Positions 31,656 through 40,416 of a stretch of 64,000 nucleotides of DNA are shown piece by piece. Location: NCBI RefSeq assembly GCF_014650575.1, contig NZ_BMVF01000018.1, positions 1 through 64,000 of the forward strand, written 5' to 3'. Each line of letters starts with the position of its first letter. The first letter of the stretch is position 1. The position numbers and the translations under genes were made by a program. A model generated the notes under the pieces. That model made no database searches. It was given only the letters and a program-made list of their open reading frames with translations, and had not been told where the DNA came from. The DNA is from Streptomyces naganishii JCM 4654 (GTDB lineage Bacteria > Actinomycetota > Actinomycetes > Streptomycetales > Streptomycetaceae).

Positions 31656-32537
31656 TCAGAAGCCGCGCAGCACGGCCGCCTTGGCCCGCGCGAACTCCTC
31701 GTCCGTGAGCACCCCCGCCCGGTGCAGCTCGCCGAGCTCCCGCAGCCGCCGCAGCAGCACGTCGTGGTGGCCGGCGGGCGGCGGCCCGGCGGTGGCCTCC
31801 CGGCGGTCGGCGGACCGGGCGCCCGCACGGGTGGAGGGGTGGGGCAGCCGCGCGGTGACCGCGGTGGCCACCAGCGCGGTGAGCAGGTCCCGGCGGGCGC
31901 TGCCCCACAGATCGAGGGCGTACGGGTCCTTCTCCGGCGGCAGCTTCGAGAAGGCCGTCTCGCGGGTCACGAACCGCAGGAAGCCGTCCTCGTGGCCCGA
32001 GTTGGGCAGCCACTCCACCTGGACCAGGTCTTCCAGGGCGATCACGCGCGGGCCGGTCGCCCGCTTGACCCGGTCGGAGGTGTCGGCCCAGTCGACACGG
32101 ACCCGGGTGCCGTCGAAGGAGACCGTGCCGTCGGAGGAACGCACCGACACCGGCACCGGCGGCCCCGTCAGCAGATACGACGTCACCGGCCCCTTGGGCA
32201 CCTGGTCCAGGAGCAGCGCCCGGCGGATCTCCTCGGCCACGTACTCCGCGACCCCCGACCGGTCGGGCTCCACCAGCAGCCGGTACGGATCGGCCGCCTC
32301 CGGCAGCCGGCCGCCGGTCGCCTGGAGGAGGGGGTCGGCGCCCTCGCGCAGCCGCATCCGCAGCCGGCCCCGCCTGCGCTCGGGTTCGTGGACGACGCCC
32401 GCCACCGCCTGGAGCGGCACCGCGATCTCCCCGTAGGTCTGCCGGAACAGCGGCACGGACCGGTGCAGCCCCGGCGTGATCCTGACGGTGCTGCCGTCGA
32501 AGGCCCAGGTCCCGTCCCGCTGGATGATCTCGGCCAT
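31656..32537 (-). CDS. DUF4429 domain protein with C-terminal SHOCT motif
   Basis: The 293-residue protein has two DUF4429-like beta-rich units (about 1-115 and 130-235; both open with a W/V-x-F-D-G-x-x-V/R pattern: GTWAFDGSTVRI and GTVSFDGTRVRVDW). A SHOCT-type short helical hairpin closes it (LLRRLRELGELHRAGVLTDEEFARAKAAVLRGF). Both domains are PH-like or oligomerisation modules of unknown function. There is no signal peptide or TM. It is divergent from the next membrane protein gene. Confidence 0.85.
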   Translation of the reverse strand: MAEIIQRDGTWAFDGSTVRITPGLHRSVPLFRQTYGEIAVPLQAVAGVVHEPERRRGRLRMRLREGADPLLQATGGRLPEAADPYRLLVEPDRSGVAEYVAEEIRRALLLDQVPKGPVTSYLLTGPPVPVSVRSSDGTVSFDGTRVRVDWADTSDRVKRATGPRVIALEDLVQVEWLPNSGHEDGFLRFVTRETAFSKLPPEKDPYALDLWGSARRDLLTALVATAVTARLPHPSTRAGARSADRREATAGPPPAGHHDVLLRRLRELGELHRAGVLTDEEFARAKAAVLRGF

Positions 32538-32700
32538 GGGCAGATTCTCCCAGCCGGGTCAACACGGCGGCCGGGGCTTCACCCGCGCTGACCGGGCCGG
32601 GCCGACGGGGGAGGGGTGGCGTAGGGCACAATTCGCTGTCGGTGCGGGGGTGTTGTCCGCAGAACTGCTGCGGAATCCGTGGGGAAGGCGGGCATCGGGC

Positions 32701-33978
32701 GTGGCGGTGCAGGAAGCGAGAGACGGCGCGGGCACGGGTGCCCACTCGGGCGGCTGCGCCTGCGGGGACTGCCCGCACGGGGCGCGCACGGGGCACCGGC
32801 GCGCAGTCGCCGAATTCCTCCTCAAACGGGACGGGTTCGCCGCCGGCCAGGGCCTTCCGGCGGCCGTCGCCCACTCGGCGTCCGCCTCCCGGCAGTGGGT
32901 CTCGGAGGAACTGACCCAGTCCGCCGGACTCGTCGCCGAACGCGGGCGTGCCGAGGGCGAGGCGTGGCTCGCCCGGTTGTGGCGCCGCACGGTCGGCGCG
33001 GTGGGCGCGGCGGTCGTCGTACTGCTCCTCGTGCAGGCGCTGACCGCCGTCGGCGCGGGCTGGACCGCCGCCCGCACCGCGGGACTGCTCGCGGCGCTCG
33101 TGGTGGGCGGGGCGCTCACCGCCGCCTCGTGGTTCCACCGGGCGCGCGGCGGCGCCCTGGCCCCCGTCATCGGCGAGGACAACCGGCTGTCCACCTCGCG
33201 TGCCGTCGCCGCCGCCTGGGTCCTCTTCGTGGCCTACGCGGTGCTGGTCCTCGCGGGCCGCCTCGCCCTGGCCTCCGACCACACCGAGCGCGACGCGCTG
33301 ATCGACGGGCTCGGCCTCGCCCGCGGCGCCGGCGTGGTGACCGTGCTCGCCGTGGTCTGCGGCATCGCGGTCCTGGTACGGCGCGTGGTCGCGCTGCGCG
33401 TGCTCGGCCAGCGGCTGCAGAAGGTGCGGGCGTACCGGCCGCGCGCCGCCGACCTGCTGACCGACGACGCGGGACGCGGCTCCTTCGCCGACATCCAGTA
33501 CGTCGTGATCAGCGCCGTGGCCCTGGTGTTCGCGGCGGTGCGGCTGGCCCGGCGCCCCGGCCAGCTCCCCGACCTGCCCTGGGGACTGGCCGTCCTCGCG
33601 CTGGTCTCGGCGGCGACCTACCTGGCCGGCAAGTACGCCGAGGGCGGCCGCCCGGTGATCCTCTCGGTGGTCCGGGCCCGGGAGGCCGGCGACCTGGACG
33701 CGCCGGTCCGCACCGGCGACGACATCGAGATCCGCGGCGCCGGCTTCGTCCCGCCCGGAGCCCAGGACGCCGACCGGCTGTCGCGGATGGTGGTCCGCAT
33801 CGGCGCGGTCAACGTCCACGTGCCCCTGGTCCCGGTCGCGGGCGGCTTCAGCAACCCCGCGGACTGCGTCCTCACCGTGCCCGTGCCCGCGGACGTGGAA
33901 CCGGGCCGCGTGGACGTCCAGGTGGTCACCGCCGCCGGCGTCGAGACCAACCGGTACGCCATCGATGTCACCGAATGA
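32701..33978 (+). CDS. Multi-pass membrane protein with N-terminal Cys motif and IPT-like C-terminus
   Basis: About 425 residues from the GTG at 32701; earlier in-frame GTG codons (e.g. 32650) are possible because no ribosome site decides. The N-terminal region has a CxCxxC cluster (GGCACGDCPHG) that may bind metal. Five or six hydrophobic segments follow between residues ~100 and 320 (AAVVVLLLVQALTAV, AGLLAALVVGGALTA, WVLFVAYAVLVLAG and others). The last ~100 residues look like an extracytoplasmic beta domain (DDIEIRGAGFVPPGA). I do not recognise the family or function. Confidence 0.7.
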   Translation: MAVQEARDGAGTGAHSGGCACGDCPHGARTGHRRAVAEFLLKRDGFAAGQGLPAAVAHSASASRQWVSEELTQSAGLVAERGRAEGEAWLARLWRRTVGAVGAAVVVLLLVQALTAVGAGWTAARTAGLLAALVVGGALTAASWFHRARGGALAPVIGEDNRLSTSRAVAAAWVLFVAYAVLVLAGRLALASDHTERDALIDGLGLARGAGVVTVLAVVCGIAVLVRRVVALRVLGQRLQKVRAYRPRAADLLTDDAGRGSFADIQYVVISAVALVFAAVRLARRPGQLPDLPWGLAVLALVSAATYLAGKYAEGGRPVILSVVRAREAGDLDAPVRTGDDIEIRGAGFVPPGAQDADRLSRMVVRIGAVNVHVPLVPVAGGFSNPADCVLTVPVPADVEPGRVDVQVVTAAGVETNRYAIDVTE

Positions 33979-34061
33979 CACCGCCCGGAGGGGACACCCG
34001 GGGTGTCCGTGACTCAGCGGGCCCAAGCCACGCGTAAGCCGGAAAAAACGGTCCCCCAGGG

Positions 34062-34092
34062 TTGAGCGACTGCTTTCTTACGTACGTATGGT
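34062..34092 (+). promoter_or_regulatory. Promoter/operator region of the DoxX gene
   Basis: TTGAGC (34062-34067) is followed 19 bp later by TATGGT (34087-34092), and the palindrome TACGTACGTA (34079-34088) overlaps this -10. A repressor bound there would block transcription. Confidence 0.35.
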
Positions 34093-34137
34093 CTGTTGAA
34101 GTCTGGACCACGTCCCGGTGAGAGGCAGCTGATCGCG

Positions 34138-34668
34138 ATGACTCACGGCGTTCGTACGGACACGCGCACCACTTACACCGACCGACGCGGTGGCCTGCGG
34201 GAGACCGCCGCCCGCGATGCTCTCCTTCCGCTGCGCGTCTTCCTGGGCGTCACCTTCGTCTACGCGGGTCTGGACAAACTCACCGACAGCTCCTTCATGA
34301 AGGCCGCGGGCTCCGGCTCGCTCGGCGACACCATGCGCGCGGTCCGCGACTCCGCCGCCATCCCGGCCCTCGTCGACCTGGCCCTGAAGAACCCGGTCGG
34401 CTTCGGCTACGCCATCGCCCTCGGAGAACTCGCCGTCGGCATCGGCGTCCTCGTCGGCCTGTTCGGCCGGCTCGCCGCGCTCGGCGGGGCGCTGATCTCC
34501 CTCAGCCTGTGGCTCACGGTCAGCTGGGCCACCACCCCCTACTACTACGGCAACGACCTCGCCTATCTGATGGCCTGGCTGCCCCTGGTGCTCGCGGGCA
34601 CCCCCAGGTTCTCCCTCGACGCGGTCCTGCGCTCGCGCCGCCGGCGAGGGGCCCGGGACTACCTGTAG
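34138..34668 (+). CDS. DoxX family membrane protein
   Basis: The 176-residue protein has the four TM segments of DoxX (LLPLRVFLGVTFVYAGLDKL, YAIALGELAVGIGVLVGLFGRLAALGGALI and two more). It also has the family's ...LD KLTD.. and TTPYYYGNDLAYLMAWLPL regions. DoxX proteins relate to thiosulfate:quinone oxidoreductase subunits and, in actinobacteria, to membrane thiol-redox complexes. No SodA/SseA partner is adjacent. The overlapping palindrome suggests inducible expression. Confidence 0.85.
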   Translation: MTHGVRTDTRTTYTDRRGGLRETAARDALLPLRVFLGVTFVYAGLDKLTDSSFMKAAGSGSLGDTMRAVRDSAAIPALVDLALKNPVGFGYAIALGELAVGIGVLVGLFGRLAALGGALISLSLWLTVSWATTPYYYGNDLAYLMAWLPLVLAGTPRFSLDAVLRSRRRRGARDYL

Positions 34669-34721
34669 CCCGGCACGTTCCAGCCCTGGGCCGGCGCCCG
34701 CTCCCTCAGGAGCCCGCTCCC

Positions 34722-34964
34722 TCAGGGACCCGCGGGCTCCGTCCCGGGACCGTCGGCCGCGGTGCGGCCGGACCGGCGCCGGCGCACCGCCCGGTTGACG
34801 GCGGCCGCCGCTCCGGCCAGGCACAGGCCGCCCACGACCAGCGGTATCGCCACGAACCACGGCGCCTGCCAGGCACCGGTCGCGTCGCCCGCGTAGACGA
34901 CGCCCACGGCCGTCAGGAAGACACCGGCCACCAGCCTCCCGGGCTGGAACTCATGACGCAGCAC
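34722..34964 (-). CDS. Small two-TM membrane protein
   Basis: 80 residues from a GTG with a perfect GGAGG seven bases upstream. Two hydrophobic segments (VAGVFLTAVGVVYAG and WFVAIPLVVGGLCLAGAAAA) are followed by a very basic tail RRRRSGR. The gene overlaps the end of the PspC gene by 14 bases, so the two are translationally coupled. It is probably an accessory subunit of that PspC protein. Confidence 0.8.
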   Translation of the reverse strand: MLRHEFQPGRLVAGVFLTAVGVVYAGDATGAWQAPWFVAIPLVVGGLCLAGAAAAVNRAVRRRRSGRTAADGPGTEPAGP

Positions 34965-36504
34965 GGCTCACCTCCGCCTGTCCCAGCCCGACCTCCAGGT
35001 CGAGTTCGATCGTCCCGGCGTTCCTGGTCCCGGCGGGCGGGGGCAGCGTCACCTGCTGGTGCCTGCCCGGCGCCACGTCGACGTCCTTGGAGCTGTCGCC
35101 CGGCAGCTGGACGTCGCCGAGCCCCACGTCGATGCCGGCCCGCACGGTCACGTCCCGGGGGACGATCACCAGCAGACGCCCGGCCCCCACCTGGGCGCGT
35201 GTCGTCACCGTGTGCCCCTGGCCCGGGCGTATTCGGGTCAGGTCGAGGGTGCCCTCGCCGGTTCCGAGGGTGTAGTGGCCCTGGACGTCCGCGGTGGCGG
35301 CGGGCTGCCACGTCCGGTGCGTCCAGTGCGTGCCGATGTCCTTCGGGAGGGCCGCCGAAGCGGTGAGCAGGGCCGCGGTGATCAGGGCGAGCAGCATCGT
35401 GCCCACGCCCGTGCGCCCGAGGAAGGAGCTCACCGCCATGCCCAGCCCGAACACCGCGAGCGCGCAGGCCAGGCCGATCTGCAGGCTGGTGCCGAGCGCG
35501 TGGCCGCCCCACGTCAGGCGGGTGCCGAGGCCGCCGGCGAGCAGGGCGAGCAGGAATATCCAGCCGCCTGTCCAGCGCGGGCCGCGCGGGCGCGGCGGCT
35601 CGGTGCGCGGGCCGCGCGTGTCCTCTCTTCCGTAGGCGCCGAGGCTGATGTTGACGGCGGCCGCGATGTCCCGGTCGCGCGAGTCGCTGGGACCCCACAG
35701 ATAGCCCGTGCCCCCGACATGGGTCCCGTCCTTGACGATGGGGTCGCGCCACCAGGACGGATAGCCGGCCGGGACCGGCGGCGCCTTGGCCTCCGGCGGG
35801 GCGTCGGCGGCGGCCTGGGCGGCCAGGGGATCGGGGTCGGGGGCGCCGCGGTGCCGCGACCAGTACCCGGCGCCCGCGAGGAGCAGGGAGAGGACCACGG
35901 CGAAGGTGAGCACCCCGGCGTTGCTCAGCATGGACAGGAACACCCCGCAGCCGACCAGCGCGAACAGCACGGCCGCCAGCGCCTGCCCGTCCACCCTGCC
36001 GGTGAGGATCTTGCGGACCTCGTTCTCCTCCTCGCCCTCGTAGGGCACGAAGAGCCAGGCGAAGCCGTAGAAGATGAGGCCTATGCCGCCGGTCGCGGCG
36101 AGCACCGCCAGGGTGATCCGGAAGATCACCGGGTCCATGTCGCACAGCCGGCCCAGCCCGGAGCAGACTCCCGCTATCGTCCTGTGCCGCCGGTCCCGCC
36201 GGAATCCCGGCGCACCCCCGGCGGCCCGCGCGCCCTCCTCGGGCGCGGCCGGCCGCCCGGACGCCTCCGCTGTCCCCGTCACATCCGCCTCTCCCCTTGA
36301 GCGGGCCCCGCCGGCCCCGTCCGGCCGTCCGCCCGTTCCTCCCTCTCCGCGCGCGCCCGCCCGCTCGTGCGGGCGCGACTCCTCACCGGCACCGGCGTCG
36401 CCGGCGGGCGGGCCGGGTGCCGCGCCCTCCGGGCCGGCGCCCCAGGGCGGGCGCGGGCCGGAGCCCGGTCCTGTACCCCTCGGGGCGTGCTGGTGATTCG
36501 TCAT
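34951..36504 (-). CDS. PspC domain membrane protein with C-terminal adhesin-like beta domain
   Basis: The 517-residue protein opens with ~100 residues of Gly/Pro/Ala-rich sequence. A PspC domain follows at 101-157 (IAGVCSGLGRLCDMDPVIFRITLAVL), then further TM helices (about 170-220 and 305-385). A C-terminal domain (about 410-517) reads like the DUF4097/LiaF-type beta-helix (VPRDVTVRAGIDVGLGDVQLPG). In Streptomyces such proteins sit opposite PspC-containing histidine kinases and take part in envelope-stress sensing. It is divergent from that kinase here. Confidence 0.85.
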   Translation of the reverse strand: MTNHQHAPRGTGPGSGPRPPWGAGPEGAAPGPPAGDAGAGEESRPHERAGARGEGGTGGRPDGAGGARSRGEADVTGTAEASGRPAAPEEGARAAGGAPGFRRDRRHRTIAGVCSGLGRLCDMDPVIFRITLAVLAATGGIGLIFYGFAWLFVPYEGEEENEVRKILTGRVDGQALAAVLFALVGCGVFLSMLSNAGVLTFAVVLSLLLAGAGYWSRHRGAPDPDPLAAQAAADAPPEAKAPPVPAGYPSWWRDPIVKDGTHVGGTGYLWGPSDSRDRDIAAAVNISLGAYGREDTRGPRTEPPRPRGPRWTGGWIFLLALLAGGLGTRLTWGGHALGTSLQIGLACALAVFGLGMAVSSFLGRTGVGTMLLALITAALLTASAALPKDIGTHWTHRTWQPAATADVQGHYTLGTGEGTLDLTRIRPGQGHTVTTRAQVGAGRLLVIVPRDVTVRAGIDVGLGDVQLPGDSSKDVDVAPGRHQQVTLPPPAGTRNAGTIELDLEVGLGQAEVSRAAS

Positions 36505-36836
36505 GCGTCCATGGTGACGGGCGCGGCACCCCGGCGGCAGCCGGGACTACCCTGGCCGAACCCTGATTCGCCCCTGACCCCCGGCCGGGGATGTGTTCGA
36601 CGGGACGCCTGCGGCGGCCGGGGCCTGCCCCTTCCGCGGCCGGGGCCGGGGACCGGAGGCCGAGTTTTCCACAGCTGGCGGGCCGGGCGTGAACGGGCCG
36701 CGGCCGGCAAGGCGCGGGGATCGGCCTCCGGACGGCACGGGGGCGACACGGGGGCGCGGGGGCGGTCCGCGAACGGGACGCCGGAGATCAGGGGAGTCTC
36801 GGGGGCGGACCCTGATGTCCTCCTCCTCGCGGGCGT
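36505..36836. other. Divergent intergenic region of the two PspC genes
   Basis: A 332-base gap between divergent PspC genes. I saw no clear promoter hexamers or operator symmetry. Open frames across it are GC-skew artefacts. Confidence 0.4.
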
Positions 36837-38141
36837 GTGACCATCAGTGGCATGCCGGAAGCCGCAGCACTGCCCCTCGACGACCAGCGGCCGCCGCGCA
36901 AGCTCTACCGCAGCAGCGACGGACGCTGGCTCGGCGGAGTGGCGCGGGGGCTCGCCGGCCACCTCGGGCTGCCCGTGGTCTGGGTGCGGCTCGTCTTCGC
37001 GGGCCTGTTCATGGCGGACGGCCTCGGCGCGCTGCTGTACGCGGCCTTCTGGTTCTTCGTGCCCCTCGGCGTGGGAGGCGTCGCCGGCCAGAGGCCGCCG
37101 TCCCTGGTCACCAGCGAGACCTCGCCGGACGGCCGCCGCAGGATCGTCGCCCGCAAACCGGACCGGGGCCAGATGGTCGCCCTGCTCCTCATGGTCGTCG
37201 TGGCGACCGCCTTCGTCGGCAGCGTCAACCTGGGCAACGGCGCCAAGGCCTACCTGGTGCCGGCCGTCCTCGTCGCCGCCGGTGTCGCGCTGGTCTGGCG
37301 GCAGGCCGACAACGCCCGCCGGGCCCGCTGGGTGGAGGTCGGCCGCCGCCGCCGTACGCTCACGCTGCTGCGCGCCGGCGCGGGCGTCCTGCTGGTCACC
37401 GCCGGCGTCTCCGCCATCTTCGTCCTCCAGGGGTCCGCCGCCCACCTCGGCTCGGTCCTCCAGGCGGCCCTCGCCGTCCTCGTCGGCATCACGCTGCTCG
37501 CCGGTCCGTACCTCGTGCGCATGACGCAGGACCTGTCCGAGGAGCGCCTGATGCGCATCCGCGCCCAGGAGCGCGCCGAGGTCGCCGCGCACGTCCACGA
37601 CTCGGTGCTGCACACCCTGACCCTGATACAGCGCAACGCGGAGAACCCCGGCGAGGTGCGCCGCCTGGCCCGGGCCCAGGAGCGCGACCTGCGCGCCTGG
37701 CTCTACAAGCCGGAGGGCAACGGCAAGGACGAGGCGGACGAGCCGGCCACCCTCGCCGAGGCGGTCAGGCGCAACGCCGCCGAGGTGGAGGACAAGCACG
37801 GCGTCCCCATAGAGGTGGTCGTGGTGGGCGACTGCCCGCTCGACGAACGGATCGGCGCCCAGATGCAGGCCGCGCGGGAAGCCATGGTGAACGCCGCCAA
37901 GTACGGTGGCGAGGGCGGCGCCGTGCAGGTCTACGCCGAAGTGGAGGGCAGGACGGTCTTCGTGTCCGTCCGCGACCGCGGACCGGGCTTCGACCTCGAC
38001 GCGATACCCGCCGACCGGATGGGCGTCAGAGAATCGATCATCGGCCGCATGGAGCGCAACGGGGGCACGGCCCGGCTGCGCGCGGTGCCGGACGGCGGCA
38101 CGGAGGTCGAGCTGGAGATGGAGAGGGCGGAGAACACGTGA
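36837..38141 (+). CDS. PspC domain-containing sensor histidine kinase
   Basis: The 434-residue kinase has an N-terminal PspC domain (about 22-78), TM helices (about 95-225), and a DesK/NarX-class HisKA_3 region (ERAEVAAHVHDSVLHTLTLIQ; phospho-acceptor His254, just before Asp). The HATPase domain is at about 330-434 (N box REAMVNAAKYGG, G box RDRGPGFDL). The start is uncertain: GTG 36837 or ATG 36852 (MPEAAALP), neither with a good ribosome site. Its stop overlaps the start of the response regulator, so the pair is coupled. Confidence 0.9.
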   Translation: MTISGMPEAAALPLDDQRPPRKLYRSSDGRWLGGVARGLAGHLGLPVVWVRLVFAGLFMADGLGALLYAAFWFFVPLGVGGVAGQRPPSLVTSETSPDGRRRIVARKPDRGQMVALLLMVVVATAFVGSVNLGNGAKAYLVPAVLVAAGVALVWRQADNARRARWVEVGRRRRTLTLLRAGAGVLLVTAGVSAIFVLQGSAAHLGSVLQAALAVLVGITLLAGPYLVRMTQDLSEERLMRIRAQERAEVAAHVHDSVLHTLTLIQRNAENPGEVRRLARAQERDLRAWLYKPEGNGKDEADEPATLAEAVRRNAAEVEDKHGVPIEVVVVGDCPLDERIGAQMQAAREAMVNAAKYGGEGGAVQVYAEVEGRTVFVSVRDRGPGFDLDAIPADRMGVRESIIGRMERNGGTARLRAVPDGGTEVELEMERAENT

Positions 38142-38890
38142 TGAGCGACCCGACCGAGGCGAACGGTACGGCGGGGGCGGACGCGGCGCAGGCGGCGGAG
38201 GCCGCCGGGAGCGGTGCGGGCGGCGTCGGGCGGCGGGTGCGCGTGGTCCTCGTCGACGACCACCGCATGTTCCGCACGGGGGTGCAGGCCGAGATCGGCC
38301 GGACCGACGAGACCGGTGTGGAGGTCGTCGGCGAGGCGGCCGACGTCGACCAGGCGGTCACCGTCATCACCGCGACCCGCCCCGAGGTCGTCCTGCTCGA
38401 CGTCCACCTGCCCGGCGGCGGCGGGGTCGAGGTGCTGCGGCGCTGCGCGGGGCTGATGGCCGACGCCGAGCGGCCCGTGCGCTTCCTCGCGCTGTCCGTC
38501 TCCGACGCGGCCGAGGACGTGATCGGGGTGATCCGCGGCGGTGCGCGGGGCTATGTGACCAAGACGATCACGGGCTCGGACCTCATCGACTCGGTCTTCC
38601 GCGTCCAGGAGGGCGACGCCGTCTTCTCCCCGCGGCTGGCCGGGTTCGTCCTCGACGCCTTCGCTTCGACCGACGCCCCGCCGGTCGACGAGGACCTTGA
38701 CCGCCTGACCCAGCGCGAGCGCGAGGTGCTGCGCCTGATCGCGCGCGGGTACGCGTACAAGGAGATCGCCAAGCAGCTCTTCATCTCGGTCAAGACCGTG
38801 GAGTCCCATGTCTCGGCGGTGCTGCGCAAGCTCCAGCTGTCCAACCGCCACGAGCTGACCCGCTGGGCGACGGCCCGCCGCCTGGTGTGA
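38141..38890 (+). CDS. NarL/FixJ family response regulator
   Basis: The 249-residue partner of the PspC kinase has a receiver domain at about 33-155 (DD 39-40, phospho-acceptor Asp87 in VVLLDVHLP, Thr-Lys TKTITGSD) after a 30-residue Ala/Gly leader. A LuxR-type HTH lies at about 183-245 (LTQREREVLRLIARGYAYKEIA). ATG overlaps the kinase stop as TGATG. The likely target is the facing PspC operon, by analogy with other PspC systems (inference). Confidence 0.92.
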   Translation: MSDPTEANGTAGADAAQAAEAAGSGAGGVGRRVRVVLVDDHRMFRTGVQAEIGRTDETGVEVVGEAADVDQAVTVITATRPEVVLLDVHLPGGGGVEVLRRCAGLMADAERPVRFLALSVSDAAEDVIGVIRGGARGYVTKTITGSDLIDSVFRVQEGDAVFSPRLAGFVLDAFASTDAPPVDEDLDRLTQREREVLRLIARGYAYKEIAKQLFISVKTVESHVSAVLRKLQLSNRHELTRWATARRLV

Positions 38891-38946
38891 ACCCGGTGTG
38901 AGCGGGCGGCCCCGTCGCCCGCCCGCGCGGCAGGCGCGTCGCGGCC

Positions 38947-40002
38947 TCACGCCACCCGTGTCGCCCCCGCGAACGGCATCTGGTCGATGGGCGCCACCCG
39001 TACCGGCGCCGAGGGGTTGGGGGCGTGGATCATCCGGCCGCCGCCGATGTAGATGCCCACGTGGCTGACGCCGGAGTAGAAGAACACCAGGTCGCCCGGG
39101 AGCAGTTCGGAGCGCGGGACACGGCGGCCCGCGCCGATCTGGGCGTAGGTGGTGCGCGGCAGGGAGATCCCGGCCGAGCGGTAGGCCGCCTGGACCAGGC
39201 CCGAGCAGTCGAAGGCGTCGGGCCCGGTGGCGCCCCACACGTAGGGGCTGCCGAGCTTGGCGTAGGCGTACGAGACGGCCGCCGCCGCGCGGGAGCCGGG
39301 CGTCGCCTGTCCCGGCGCGCCGAGTACGTCCCGCGCGCCGTCCGAGCGGGACGCGTGCCCAGCGTCGCCGCCCTCGCCGATCGCGGCCCGCTCCTCGGGG
39401 GAGAGCCGGGACAGCAGCCGCCGGGCCTCGTCGAGCTTGCCGGTGATCGTCCTCTTCCGGCGCCGCAGCTCCGCCTGCCGGTCCTTCAGCGAGGCCAACT
39501 CCACGCGCGCGTCCCCGCGCAGCCGCTCGATCTCCCGGACCTGTCTGCGCACCCCGGCCACGGTGGCCGACTGCCGGGAGCCGGCCCGCTCGGCGAGCTC
39601 GGCGCCCTCCAGGTAGTGCCGGGGATCTGCGGACAGCATCAGCCGTACGGTCGGGTCGAGGCCGCCGGCACGGTACTGGGCGGCGGCGATCGAACCGAGC
39701 GCGTCCCGCGCCGAGTTGAGTCTGTCCTGCCCGCGCGCGGCCTCGTCGGCCAGCGTCCGCAGCCGCCGCCCGGCCGCGTCCGCCTCCTCCTTCGCGCCGT
39801 TGTACTTCTCGGTGGCGGCCTCCGCCTCCTGGTACAGCTTGTCCACCTCGGCCCTGACCCGCGCGGGCGTCGGCCGCGGAGCGGCCTGCCCGGTGCCGTC
39901 GAAGACGGCGGCGGTCGCCGCGCCCGCCAGCGCGACGGTGACGGCGGTACGGGCGGTGCCGCCGCCGAGCAGGTGTCTACGGGGCTTGCGGTGCGCTGCC
40001 AC
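38947..40002 (-). CDS. Secreted NlpC/P60 cell-wall hydrolase
   Basis: 351 residues from the GTG at 40002 (MAAHRKPRRHLL); GTG 40014 adds four codons. The order is signal peptide (to about residue 40, GQAAP), a long coiled coil (about 50-200, KLYQEAEAATEKYNGAKEEAD) and a C-terminal NlpC/P60 domain. That domain has nucleophile Cys in FDCSGLVQAAY and His in SHVGIYIGGGRMIHAPN. Such enzymes are D,L-endopeptidases of peptidoglycan peptides, here exported. Upstream are four GTGACC boxes suggestive of MtrA control. Confidence 0.92.
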   Translation of the reverse strand: MAAHRKPRRHLLGGGTARTAVTVALAGAATAAVFDGTGQAAPRPTPARVRAEVDKLYQEAEAATEKYNGAKEEADAAGRRLRTLADEAARGQDRLNSARDALGSIAAAQYRAGGLDPTVRLMLSADPRHYLEGAELAERAGSRQSATVAGVRRQVREIERLRGDARVELASLKDRQAELRRRKRTITGKLDEARRLLSRLSPEERAAIGEGGDAGHASRSDGARDVLGAPGQATPGSRAAAAVSYAYAKLGSPYVWGATGPDAFDCSGLVQAAYRSAGISLPRTTYAQIGAGRRVPRSELLPGDLVFFYSGVSHVGIYIGGGRMIHAPNPSAPVRVAPIDQMPFAGATRVA

Positions 40003-40176
40003 GTGGACCGTCACGTCCCTTCGTCCGGCCGCCGGAGCGGGGCCGCGCGTCCGGCGACGGCTCGCACAGGGGGAGCAGGCCGCCGCCGGACCTCTTGGCG
40101 GTGGTGTCCGGCTGCCGCCCCTGGCCCGGGCGGCGGTGGGGAGCCGGTCACCTGGGGGAGGACGCTAAACCCGTCC

Positions 40177-40242
40177 GTGACCGCACGGTGACCTCATGCG
40201 CGGAAGTGACGCGAGGGGACCGCCTGGTGACCGCATGTGACC
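40177..40242. promoter_or_regulatory. Two direct-repeat pairs of GTGACC, candidate MtrA sites
   Basis: GTGACC occurs at 40177 and 40188 (11-bp period) and again at 40227 and 40237 (10-bp period), with a further GTGAC at 40206 and GTCACC at 40147. MtrA of actinobacteria binds direct repeats of GTNACC-like hexamers with about one helical turn spacing, often before cell-wall hydrolase genes. Confidence 0.55.
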
Positions 40243-40402
40243 GTGATCGCCGCGCAGGGGAGCGCCCTTCACAGGGAGTGGTGACCGATGCGGCGGTTCG
40301 GGGATGTCCGGGGGCCGCCGGATGCTATGGGGCGCATATATGCACCCCGCCGGTACGCGTCCGCGGGGAGGGCCGGTGTCCGGGCCGGTGACGGGCCCTG
40401 GT

Positions 40403-40408
40403 TAGGCT
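40403..40408 (+). promoter_or_regulatory. -10 element, leaderless membrane protein transcript
   Basis: TAGGCT ends 8 bases before the ATG at 40417, which lacks a ribosome site. The transcript is probably leaderless. Confidence 0.4.
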
Positions 40409-40416
40409 CCGGCCTC

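Larger units (their letters stand above)
40003..40416. other. Intergenic region upstream of the NlpC/P60 gene
   Basis: This 414-base gap holds the GTGACC boxes (40177-40242) and the -10 of the next membrane gene. I looked for the ydaO/c-di-AMP riboswitch often found before Streptomyces NlpC/P60 genes and did not find its conserved GGGGTGAA / GGGGAACC blocks. Confidence 0.5.
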
